From: Microcaldota archaeon
GTDB taxonomy: Archaea > Micrarchaeota > Micrarchaeia > Micrarchaeales > Micrarchaeaceae
Assembly: GCA_027365215.1 (NCBI GenBank)
Contig: DAHXNT010000015.1
Span: 1-9,964 of the forward strand
Direction of reading: 5' to 3'
DNA length: 9,964 bases
Shown: in pieces, positions 1-6,328 of the stretch
Position numbering within the stretch: the first letter of the stretch is position 1
How the letters are laid out: each line of letters starts with the position of its first letter
The notes under the pieces: model-generated
Database searches by the model: none
Seen by the model: the letters and a program-made list of their open reading frames with translations, nothing else
Told to the model about the DNA's origin: nothing
Program-made: the position numbers and the translations under genes

Positions 1-2
1 AC

Positions 3-266
3 GTGGAGATACTGTCGTCTTCGAACAAGCCAATCAAGACCGTGCACTATAGCACATACAATTTATCACAGGCAAACTCATCCCCATCAAGGTTCGCCAA
101 CGCCTCGATACCGCTGTTCGGCCTGTACGGATCCGTAGTTAAGGTAAGGATTGTTTCCGCAACGCTCGCAATGCAGAGGTTCATAGCGGCTACCAACTTC
201 ATGATGTCAAACACCCCTAATCAGGATCCAGGGATTGTAGTAAACACGAGCACGCTCAATTCGTGA
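3..266 (+). CDS. 3' end of an unidentified protein gene, cut by the left edge
   Basis: An open frame enters from the left edge and stops at TGA 264-266. The GTG at 3-5 is the first possible start but is probably an internal Val codon, so the true start is likely outside the window. Codons such as AAG, AGG, ATA, TTC and GCC with G/C-rich third positions match the neighbouring genes, which supports real coding. The visible 87 residues are rich in Ser, Asn, Thr and Ala, with no Cys and few charged residues. There is a mildly hydrophobic patch around residues 36-52. That composition would suit a surface or secreted protein tail, but I recognise no family. The next gene begins 4 nt after this stop, so the two are probably cotranscribed. 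The minus strand here holds only a short 51-codon frame and is a poorer candidate. Confidence 0.5.
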   Translation: MEILSSSNKPIKTVHYSTYNLSQANSSPSRFANASIPLFGLYGSVVKVRIVSATLAMQRFIAATNFMMSNTPNQDPGIVVNTSTLNS

Positions 267-270
267 TGCC

Positions 271-1356
271 TTGCAGAACATGACTCTACTTCCGCTGCAT
301 GGCGGGAGGGCCCCGAGGTGGCTCTTTTCCAGGATGGTAAAGCTCAGCGGGCTTATTACATCCGCGATAATCGACGAATACGGCCCTGACTGGCTGGTCG
401 ACAGGCTGGCAGATCCGCAGTGGTTCCAGGCCTTATCATGCGCGGTGGGATACGACTGGCACAGCAGCGGCACCACTACCGTCATGATAGGCGCGCTGAA
501 GGAAGCGCTCAACTCGCAGTCCGACATATACATAGCGGGCGGTAAGGGAAAGGCTGGCATTGACACCCCTAATTCAATCGAGAAAGGGGTCGACTATCTC
601 TCGATACCCTCAGAGGCCGAAAGGTTCAAGGATCTCAGCAGGACAGTGGCAAAGATAGACTCCGCGCTCGTGTACGATGACATCGGCATATACCATCACG
701 CATTCGTATTCTCGAAGGGCAAGGCGTGGAGCGTGGTACAGCAGGGTATGATCGGAAAGTCGTCAACCGCGATAAGGTTTCAGGTGTCCGGCAAGAGTGT
801 GAACGCGAGCGACATAACAAACGAGACTAACACGGCCGTGGCTTCCGAATTGCATGCCTCGACCATTGATCTCACCTTCGCCGCGAACTCCGACATAAAG
901 GAGAAGGGCCTCGAGCTCGTCAACGAAAGCATAGGGGACATAATGCGCTTCAACCCAAGCGTCTATAAGCTGCCAGCGAGGCACGGGATACTCTCTGACG
1001 ACATATCCGACAGGGCGAAACTGGCCCTTAAGCGCGCGAGCGACATGAACCCCAGGTCATATGAGGAGCTGATGAAGACAAGAGGGATAGGCAGGAAGAC
1101 CCTGAGATCGCTTGCCATAATATCCTCGCTGATATACGGCAGCGAGATATACAAGAGGGATCCGATAGCTTACGCGTACAACCTTGGCGGCAAGGACGGG
1201 ATACCATACAGAATAAGCTTAAAAAGATACGATGACGTTATCAACAAACTGAAGGAAGCCGTATCGAACTCTGGAATGGAGAAAGGGGAAGGGCAGAGGG
1301 CCCTGAAAAGATTGAGCGCCGAACTAGACGGCGCATACAGGAACATGGTGGCATGA
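271..1356 (+). CDS. DUF763 family protein with C-terminal helix-hairpin-helix
   Basis: This is a 361-residue member of the DUF763 family, which is found in archaea and some bacteria and has no established function. Family hallmarks are visible: an N-terminal LPLHGGRAPRWLF block (residues 7-19), YDWHSSGTTTV (61-71) and AGGKGKA (89-95). Near residues 263-285 there is a helix-hairpin-helix with the hairpin RGIGRK (271-276), a motif that usually contacts DNA backbone without sequence specificity. DNA binding or processing is therefore a reasonable inference, not a demonstrated role. The start could be TTG 271 or ATG 280. I prefer TTG because GTGAT lies 3 nt before it, the same layout seen at the gene starting at 6329. 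The family block begins near the N-terminus either way. The 3' end overlaps cysS by four bases (ATGA), indicating translational coupling. Confidence 0.88.
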   Translation: MQNMTLLPLHGGRAPRWLFSRMVKLSGLITSAIIDEYGPDWLVDRLADPQWFQALSCAVGYDWHSSGTTTVMIGALKEALNSQSDIYIAGGKGKAGIDTPNSIEKGVDYLSIPSEAERFKDLSRTVAKIDSALVYDDIGIYHHAFVFSKGKAWSVVQQGMIGKSSTAIRFQVSGKSVNASDITNETNTAVASELHASTIDLTFAANSDIKEKGLELVNESIGDIMRFNPSVYKLPARHGILSDDISDRAKLALKRASDMNPRSYEELMKTRGIGRKTLRSLAIISSLIYGSEIYKRDPIAYAYNLGGKDGIPYRISLKRYDDVINKLKEAVSNSGMEKGEGQRALKRLSAELDGAYRNMVA

Positions 1357-2783
1357 TGGCGCTTACTGTATACAACACCGCAACAAGGAGCAAGGAGGAC
1401 TTCGTGCCGCTGCACGGCATGAGCGTCAGCCTGTTTGTGTGCGGCCAGACGCCCTATGACGACGCCCACATGGGCCATGCCAAGACGTACATATGCTTCG
1501 ACATAATAGTAAGGTGGCTCAGGCACCTGGGCTACCGCGTCAAGTACGTCCAGAACATAACGGACGTAGAGGACAAGCTGATAGCGAGGGCGCAGGAAAG
1601 GAAGATGGACGTGTTCGAGCTCGAGGCTTACTACGAGAAGAGATTCTTCGAGGACATGGATGCGCTAAGGGTAAGGAAGAATGTTGACATGTACCCGCAT
1701 TCCCACGACTACATAAACCAGATAAGGGACCAGATACAGGCGCTCGCAGACAAGGGTTATGCATATCCTGCTGGCGGCGACGTGTACTACGACGTGTCGA
1801 AGTTTGCTGACTACACCAAGCTTTCTGGCATGAAGATAGACGATCTGGTAAGGCACAGGATAGAGCCCGATCCGAGAAAGAGGAACGTGTACGATTTCGC
1901 GCTGTGGAAAGAGAAGAAGCCCGGCGAACCGTCGTGGGACATAGATCTGAAGTTCGACGGCGAGAAGAAAAAGTTCCCAGGGAGGCCCGGATGGCACATA
2001 GAGGATACCGCTATGACCGACGCGATATTCGGCCATCAGTACGACATACACGGTGGCGCGAGCGAGCTTATCTTCCCGCACCACACAAACGAGATAGCGC
2101 AGGCCGAAGCCGCATACGGGATCAAGCCGCTCGTCAAGTACTGGATGCACACGGGAGTGGTGAACGTTGAAAACGTGAAGATGAGCAAGAGCCTGCATAA
2201 CTTCGTGACGATAAGGGACGCGCTCGCGAAGTACACTCCTGAGAACATCAGGTTCTTCGTGGCGTCTACACACTACAGGAAGGAGATAAACTATGCGGAT
2301 TCTCTGATGCGCGAGGCCAGGACAAGGCTCAATCACCTGTACAGGGACCTAGGAATGTTTTACAACTCGCCGGAGGCCGACGCGCAGCCTGACGAGGAGG
2401 TCGAGCTTTCCATCGACAGTTTCGAGGAGGAGTTCGTCGCGGCGATGAATGACGACTTCAACACGCCTATCGCCCTGATGTCGCTGACCAACATCGCGTC
2501 CAGGCTTGCGGCCATGGGGAAGAGCGGCAAGCCAATCAGCGCCGAGGCGAAGGAAAAGGCGATAGGCCGCATAAAGGTGCTCGCCGGCATAATAGGTATA
2601 TTGGAAGACGACGCTTACAAGGAGTCAATACCAGAAGATGCGGCCAACCTGATAGAGGAGAGGGAAACCTTGAGGGGCAAGGGCGACTATGCCGCCGCGG
2701 ACACAATAAGGGACAGGCTCAAGGGCGAGTTCGGGCTATCGCTCGAGGACACGAAGTCCGGCACTGTGTGGTACAGGGAATGA
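1353..2783 (+). CDS. cysS: Cysteinyl-tRNA synthetase
   Basis: This class Ia cytoplasmic enzyme charges tRNA-Cys with cysteine using ATP. From ATG 1353 it has 476 residues, about the usual size. The Rossmann fold carries the HIGH-type signature HMGH (39-42), directly after CGQTPYD (30-36), and the second ATP-binding signature KMSKS at 276-280. Bacterial CysRS binds a catalytic zinc through Cys, Cys, His and Glu. Here the matching positions read Cys30, Asp218 (in GWHIEDTAM, where bacteria have GWHIECSAM), His243 and Glu247. From memory, the ED variant occurs in other archaeal CysRS, so it is probably not a defect. The anticodon-binding helical domain covers roughly 320-476. ATG 1353 overlaps the DUF763 stop. 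The second ATG at 1356 sits 5 nt after GGTG (1347-1350) and may be the one actually used. Confidence 0.97.
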   Translation: MMALTVYNTATRSKEDFVPLHGMSVSLFVCGQTPYDDAHMGHAKTYICFDIIVRWLRHLGYRVKYVQNITDVEDKLIARAQERKMDVFELEAYYEKRFFEDMDALRVRKNVDMYPHSHDYINQIRDQIQALADKGYAYPAGGDVYYDVSKFADYTKLSGMKIDDLVRHRIEPDPRKRNVYDFALWKEKKPGEPSWDIDLKFDGEKKKFPGRPGWHIEDTAMTDAIFGHQYDIHGGASELIFPHHTNEIAQAEAAYGIKPLVKYWMHTGVVNVENVKMSKSLHNFVTIRDALAKYTPENIRFFVASTHYRKEINYADSLMREARTRLNHLYRDLGMFYNSPEADAQPDEEVELSIDSFEEEFVAAMNDDFNTPIALMSLTNIASRLAAMGKSGKPISAEAKEKAIGRIKVLAGIIGILEDDAYKESIPEDAANLIEERETLRGKGDYAAADTIRDRLKGEFGLSLEDTKSGTVWYRE

Positions 2784-2804
2784 AATGACAGTCGGGTCAC
2801 ACAA

Positions 2805-3776
2805 ATGTTTGCAATAAACACATACAATCCAGTCGACGTCAGCTTCTTCGGGGCCATACTTCTTTCGCTGATTCTTGGGCTGATGCACGGCATCGTACCG
2901 GACGAGCACACTTGGCCGATAACATTCTCTTACGCGATAGGCAGCTTCAGCGCGAGGAAGGGGGCTAAGGCCGGGCTGATATTTTCCTCGGGTTTCACCC
3001 TTCAGCGTGCCGCGCTGTCGGAGCTGGCCTATTTCGCCCTGGCATCGATATTTACCACTGCAGCGGCGTTCGGCGTAACATACATAGTGGTTGGCGTTGC
3101 GATGTTCGTCGCAGGTGCATACGTGGCCAACAAGAGCTATTACCTTCACTGGCATTTTCTGGAGAGAAGCATATCCAACCTTGTGGGCATACACAAGAGG
3201 GGCTCCGCGGGACAGGAAAGGGAGTACGAGCACGTGCAGAACCCGATAGTCGGAGAACACGGCCTGCGCGAAGTGCCTCTGAGGATGGCATTCGTGCACG
3301 GCGCAATAGCCGGCTTCGGTTTCGGCGCATTCGCCCTGATACTCTATACTGTGCTGGTGCCCGCGATGCCGAACTACTACATCGCATGGCTGCCCGGATT
3401 CCTGTTCGGGATAGGCACGATGATAATGCAGATAATACTCGGCACTGTGTTCGGCACGTGGCTGACCAGGGTCAAACGCCTTAGCAGGGAAGGCATGGAA
3501 TTCGTGGCCAAGAAAATAAGCAGCAACGTTCTTTATTACGGCGGAATAACCTTCGCCGTGATGGGCGCCGTAATACTCGTATATCCCGCGCTGCTCAGCT
3601 ACGGGATAAGCACCGGTATCAAGGTACAGAACATAGACTACCTGAACGTAGGGTTCTTCATAGTCATATTCGTAGTCGTGGTGATAGGGGCCGCATCGTA
3701 TTTCGTAGCAGTGAAAAAGGCCGAGAAGCTCTTCTCGGTAAGGAAACGCCGGGCCCATAATGGGTCAGGAGGATAG
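2805..3776 (+). CDS. Polytopic membrane protein, divergent NicO/UreH-like (possible Ni/Co or other metal transporter)
   Basis: A 323-residue integral membrane protein with about eight hydrophobic segments, roughly 14-31, 38-50, 55-80, 83-108, 161-186, 190-220, 238-262 and 276-300. The first segment ends in HGIVPDEH (residues 28-35), which resembles the His-x4-Asp-His metal signature of NiCoT/RcnA/UreH-type nickel-cobalt transporters. A second element, HGAIAGFGFGAF starting at His165, resembles the HG-x-AG-x-GA repeat of UreH-like proteins, implying two related halves. The charged loop between the halves (about 115-160) begins with His-Trp-His (115-117) and holds further His residues, possible metal ligands. 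The motifs are seen directly; the transport role and substrate are inferred. The TauE/LysE-type superfamily is an alternative label. The gene follows cysS by 21 nt, suggesting cotranscription, and its last 12 bases overlap the 3' end of ftsZ on the other strand. Confidence 0.72.
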   Translation: MFAINTYNPVDVSFFGAILLSLILGLMHGIVPDEHTWPITFSYAIGSFSARKGAKAGLIFSSGFTLQRAALSELAYFALASIFTTAAAFGVTYIVVGVAMFVAGAYVANKSYYLHWHFLERSISNLVGIHKRGSAGQEREYEHVQNPIVGEHGLREVPLRMAFVHGAIAGFGFGAFALILYTVLVPAMPNYYIAWLPGFLFGIGTMIMQIILGTVFGTWLTRVKRLSREGMEFVAKKISSNVLYYGGITFAVMGAVILVYPALLSYGISTGIKVQNIDYLNVGFFIVIFVVVVIGAASYFVAVKKAEKLFSVRKRRAHNGSGG

Positions 3777-4844
3777 GTCCGAGAACACTTCGTCGAGATC
3801 CTCGACAGTATCGAACTTCTCTATCGCCTTCTTTATTCCATCGATCGTGTACTCGGGGAACTCGACTCCGCTCACTACTATCATTATCCTTATCGAGTCC
3901 TTCTGCAGGTTCTCGTCGACCCTGGCGCCCCACTTCAACATCGCGTCGGTGCTTATCCTTCCAGCCACCTCCTGGAATATCGTCTCTGCCTCCCTGAGGG
4001 TAAGGCTGTCGCTGCCTATTATGTTGATTAGCGCCTTCTTCGCACTCGAGAGGTCCACCTCGAGCATCGGGCTCTTTATCGCGTTCTCTATCGCCACGAC
4101 CGCCCTGCTCTGGCCCTTTGTGGCCATCCCTTCTCCCGTGCCTATGACCGAATAGCCTGAGTCGCGCAGCACGCTCCTCAGGTCGGCGAAGTCGATGTTG
4201 ACCATTCCCGGCTTCGTTATCATCTCCACTATGCCCTTCGTGGCGCTCGCAAGCACCTCGTCGCACACCCTGAACGCCATGTTGAGCGGCATGTCCGGCG
4301 CGACCGAAAGCAGGCGGTCGTTGTGTATTATTATAATCGAGTCTGTGACCTTCTTTATCTTCGCAAGGCCCTCGAGCGCGTTCCTCATCCTGGTCTTGCC
4401 CTCGCTGGAGAATGGCAGCGTCACTATCGCGGTGACCAGCGCGCCGACTTCCTTTGCCTGGTGCGCTATCGTGGCTATGGATCCCGTTCCGGTTCCCCCG
4501 CCGAGGCCGCACGTTATGAACACCATCTGTGCGTCGTTGAGCATATGCTTTATGTCGTCCTTGCTTTCGATCGCAGCCTCCTCGCCCACCTTTATGTCGC
4601 TTCCGGCCCCCAGCCCTCTTGTCAGCTTTTTCCCGAGAAGCAGCTTCCTATCGGCTTTCATCTTTACCAGATGCGCTGCATCCGTGTTCATAGATATCAG
4701 GGTAGCGCCCTGCACGCCTATGTTGTTGAGCCTGGTTATCGTATTGCTTCCGCTGCCGCCCGTTCCAACAATGTAAATCTTTGGCTTCGAGCTCTCGATA
4801 AACTTCAGTATCTCCTCATCATCAGGATTAAGCGTTTCTGTCAT
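3765..4844 (-). CDS. ftsZ: Cell division protein FtsZ
   Basis: This tubulin-like GTPase polymerises into the cytokinetic ring. With ATG at 4844 it has 359 residues. The nucleotide-binding half shows VGTGGSGSN (26-34), NTDAAHL (53-59) and the tubulin/FtsZ signature GGGTGTG (115-121). The T7 synergy loop reads NIDFADL (216-222), supplying Asp218 and Asp221 for GTP hydrolysis across the filament interface. The fold ends near residue 330, followed by only a short acidic tail, with no obvious FtsA-type binding peptide. An in-frame ATG at 4925 would add 27 residues, but that extension covers a TATA box and lies before the good ribosome site AGAGGT placed 6 nt upstream of ATG 4844, so the shorter form is preferred. 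Many archaea have two FtsZ paralogues; I cannot say which this is. It is downstream of the RNase gene on the same strand, with a 73-nt gap. Confidence 0.96.
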   Translation of the reverse strand: MTETLNPDDEEILKFIESSKPKIYIVGTGGSGSNTITRLNNIGVQGATLISMNTDAAHLVKMKADRKLLLGKKLTRGLGAGSDIKVGEEAAIESKDDIKHMLNDAQMVFITCGLGGGTGTGSIATIAHQAKEVGALVTAIVTLPFSSEGKTRMRNALEGLAKIKKVTDSIIIIHNDRLLSVAPDMPLNMAFRVCDEVLASATKGIVEMITKPGMVNIDFADLRSVLRDSGYSVIGTGEGMATKGQSRAVVAIENAIKSPMLEVDLSSAKKALINIIGSDSLTLREAETIFQEVAGRISTDAMLKWGARVDENLQKDSIRIMIVVSGVEFPEYTIDGIKKAIEKFDTVEDLDEVFSDLSS

Positions 4845-4850
4845 GGTCTT

Positions 4851-4856
4851 ACCTCT
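4851..4856 (-). promoter_or_regulatory. Ribosome binding site of ftsZ
   Basis: Read on the minus strand this is AGAGGT, complementary to the CCUC-containing 3' end of archaeal 16S rRNA. It lies 6 nt before the ATG at 4844. It decides the ftsZ start in favour of 4844 over the upstream in-frame ATG at 4925. Confidence 0.75.
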
Positions 4857-4885
4857 GAACTGATCATGAGTTATTCTCTGCAAAA

Positions 4886-4896
4886 GGATATAAAGC
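4886..4896 (-). promoter_or_regulatory. Probable TATA box (box A) of ftsZ
   Basis: On the minus strand the sequence reads GCTTTATATCC, close to the archaeal box A TTTATATA. A start of transcription about 26 nt downstream would fall near 4865. That would leave a leader of about 20 nt containing the AGAGGT site before ATG 4844. The geometry suggests that ftsZ has its own promoter in the gap after the RNase gene, in addition to any readthrough. Confidence 0.6.
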
Positions 4897-4917
4897 ATGC
4901 TGCCCTGCAATCGGCTT

Positions 4918-6177
4918 TCAGTCATCCAGCTCTATGGTGCTGCCCACTTTAGGCGCATACGCGTCGAATCCCTCGTTGCGCAGGTCGTCGGCGAACACCT
5001 TCGTCGCGTTAGCCTCGCCGTGCACGCACACCACAGTGTTAGGAGAGCTCGCCCGTATGTATTCATGGAGGTCCGCGTCTCCCGCATGCGCCGAGAAATC
5101 GAACTTCGTGACGGGCACGTTCACCTTTATCCTGTTGCCGTTGTCGACTATGAACCCTCGCTCTAGGAGCGTACGCCCGTTCGTGCCCTCGACCTGGTAG
5201 CCCGTAAGAAATATGTGCGAATCGCTGTTGATGCGCCTTATGTAGTCCATTGCCGGCCCGCCGTTCAGCATTCCCGCAGTGGTTATTACAATCGCCGGTT
5301 CCTCGAGCACTCTCCTCCTCTCAGTGCGGTCCTCGACCCAGTTTATCCTGTCAGCGGCCTCTGTCAGGGCTCCTATGTCAGATATCGAGTCCGGGTGCTT
5401 CAGCATTATCTTCGTTGCTTCTTTGGACATGCCATCGAGATGGGCATAGTCTATCAGGTCGTGCTTGTAGAGCATCACCATTATCTCCTGGCTCCTGCCT
5501 ATCGCGAACGCCGGAACGAGGGCCGTGCCGCCATTGTCGAGCGTCTCCCTTATCTTGCCGACGAAATTGTTGATCAGCTGGTTCCTGTCGGCGTGCTCCC
5601 TTCCCGCATATGTCGACTCTATTATCAGGACGTCCGAAGCCACCTTCTTCGCTCCGCTGTGGAGGTACTGGTGCTGGAGCTTGAAATCGCCGGTGTAGAC
5701 TATCCTCTTGTTGCTCTGCGCCCTGTGCCTCTCTATCAGGGTTATCGCGCTGCCGCATATGTGGCCTGCGTCGTACATCGACAGCGTGTAGTTGCCGAAC
5801 TCGTACGGCTTCCCGTAAGACATGCGCACGTACCTGTTCAGCATGGTGCCGAGCTGTTTCTTGTGGAATTTGGGGTATCTGTGCTCCTTCTTCGCTATGT
5901 TGAGCGCGTCCTCCAGCAGCAGCTCGGACAGCATGAGCGTTCCCTCGGTTCCGAAGGTCGGAACGGACTGCTCGGTGTATATCACCGGCACGGATCCGCT
6001 GTGGTCGAGATGCGCATGGCTGAGCAGCACGGCATCTACATCAGGCACTCCTGTAGGATACTCCATCGTGTTGTTGTCTATCTTTATGCCGTAGTCGAAG
6101 AGGAACGATCGCTCGTCCCTGACCATTATCGCGGACCTTCCGACTTCAGAAGCTCCGCCGTAGAAATGCAGTTTCAT
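4918..6177 (-). CDS. Beta-CASP metallo-beta-lactamase RNase, aCPSF2-like
   Basis: A predicted zinc-dependent ribonuclease of the archaeal CPSF/RNase J superfamily, acting in RNA processing or 5'-3' decay. Its 419 residues begin directly with the MBL fold, with no N-terminal KH domains. This separates it from aCPSF1/FttA, the transcription termination factor, and favours the aCPSF2 subfamily. Metal-site motifs are complete: Asp28 (motif 1), HAHLDH at 54-59 (motif 2), His139 in DAGHICGS (motif 3) and Asp164 in YTGDFK (motif 4). Beta-CASP motifs follow: the Glu in IIESTYAG (motif A), PAFAIGRSQE, GMLNGGPA, and His364 in FSAHAGD (motif C). A terminal VCVHGEA element closes the fold. Start ATG 6177 has GTGAT 5 nt upstream. 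It is transcribed divergently from the winged-helix gene and precedes ftsZ. Archaeal RNase J is the main alternative name. Confidence 0.9.
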   Translation of the reverse strand: MKLHFYGGASEVGRSAIMVRDERSFLFDYGIKIDNNTMEYPTGVPDVDAVLLSHAHLDHSGSVPVIYTEQSVPTFGTEGTLMLSELLLEDALNIAKKEHRYPKFHKKQLGTMLNRYVRMSYGKPYEFGNYTLSMYDAGHICGSAITLIERHRAQSNKRIVYTGDFKLQHQYLHSGAKKVASDVLIIESTYAGREHADRNQLINNFVGKIRETLDNGGTALVPAFAIGRSQEIMVMLYKHDLIDYAHLDGMSKEATKIMLKHPDSISDIGALTEAADRINWVEDRTERRRVLEEPAIVITTAGMLNGGPAMDYIRRINSDSHIFLTGYQVEGTNGRTLLERGFIVDNGNRIKVNVPVTKFDFSAHAGDADLHEYIRASSPNTVVCVHGEANATKVFADDLRNEGFDAYAPKVGSTIELDD

Positions 6178-6182
6178 TCCAA

Positions 6183-6187
6183 ATCAC
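6183..6187 (-). promoter_or_regulatory. Ribosome binding site of the RNase gene
   Basis: The minus strand reads GTGAT, 5 nt before ATG 6177. This matches the AGGAGGTGAT complement of the archaeal 16S 3' end and fixes the start. The same pentamer precedes the starts at 271 and 6329. Confidence 0.65.
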
Positions 6188-6226
6188 GTCAAGCGTTCAA
6201 AGATGACAACAAGCACAACAAACCGC

Positions 6227-6242
6227 TTGGCGCACACGCCAA
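6227..6242 (-). other. Possible hairpin in the RNase mRNA leader
   Basis: TTGGCG (6227-6232) and CGCCAA (6237-6242) can form a perfect 6-bp, GC-rich stem with a 4-nt loop. If the RNase transcript starts near 6260, the hairpin lies about 50 nt upstream of the start codon within the leader. Stems this short occur by chance, so the function is open. Confidence 0.3.
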
Positions 6243-6274
6243 CAGTATTGTCAGCCGCTTATTATGCATGACTG

Positions 6275-6300
6275 CCATAAACATATAAATGCATTTATGG
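6275..6300. repeat. Palindrome and inverted repeat over the divergent TATA region
   Basis: Two symmetric elements are superimposed here. ATAAATGCATTTAT at 6285-6298 is a perfect 14-bp palindrome. CCATAAA (6275-6281) and TTTATGG (6294-6300) form perfect 7-bp inverted arms separated by 12 bp. Both overlap the candidate TATA sequence. They could be a dimeric-regulator operator or simply a symmetric, bidirectional TATA element. AT-rich sequence raises the odds of chance symmetry. Confidence 0.5.
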
Positions 6301-6328
6301 TTTCTCTTATATTATATATCGTGATGTA

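Larger units (their letters stand above)
6178..6328. promoter_or_regulatory. Divergent promoter region between the RNase and winged-helix genes
   Basis: The only non-coding divergent gap in the window, 151 bp, becoming AT-rich toward 6260-6320. TATA-like sequence ATATAAA at 6283-6289 reads as TTTATAT on the minus strand. It could place the RNase transcript start near 6260, giving a leader of about 83 nt. For the plus-strand gene, the same element would give a start near 6312-6316 and a short leader containing GTGAT (6321-6325), 3 nt before ATG 6329. A second AT-rich run at 6307-6319 is too close to ATG 6329 for a standard leader unless translation starts at the next Met (6350). Promoter positions are inferred from spacing only. 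Confidence 0.55.

Noticed and set aside
47..202. Minus-strand frame of 51 codons beginning ATGAAGTTG opposite the left partial gene
   Set aside because: Short, with no well-spaced ribosome site and no recognisable domain. The plus-strand frame through the same bases stays open to the edge and has more typical codon use.
3721..3738. CCGAGAA-GCTC-TTCTCGG hairpin with a 7-bp perfect stem near the end of the membrane protein gene
   Set aside because: It lies inside coding sequence 36 nt before the stop and has no T-tract after it. Archaeal terminators are mainly T-rich, and stems this long are expected by chance about once in a window of this size.
2736..3758. Long minus-strand open frame (340 codons) opposite the membrane protein gene
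   Set aside because: It is the complement of a clearly coding gene. The translated product is rich in His, Tyr, Arg and Cys, typical of an antisense shadow, and shows no domain.
3664..4512. Second long minus-strand frame overlapping ftsZ in another frame
   Set aside because: Its product is a highly charged Gly/Arg/Asp-rich string caused by frame shift of G/C-rich codons, and ftsZ fully explains this region.
4845..4925. 27-residue N-terminal extension of FtsZ from ATG 4925
   Set aside because: It would place a TATA box inside the gene and overlap the RNase stop, while ATG 4844 has a properly spaced AGAGGT site and gives a normal FtsZ N-terminus.
5215..6288. 357-codon plus-strand frame opposite the RNase gene
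   Set aside because: It mirrors the RNase coding frame, extends into the promoter region, and has no motif. The RNase motifs on the minus strand are unambiguous.
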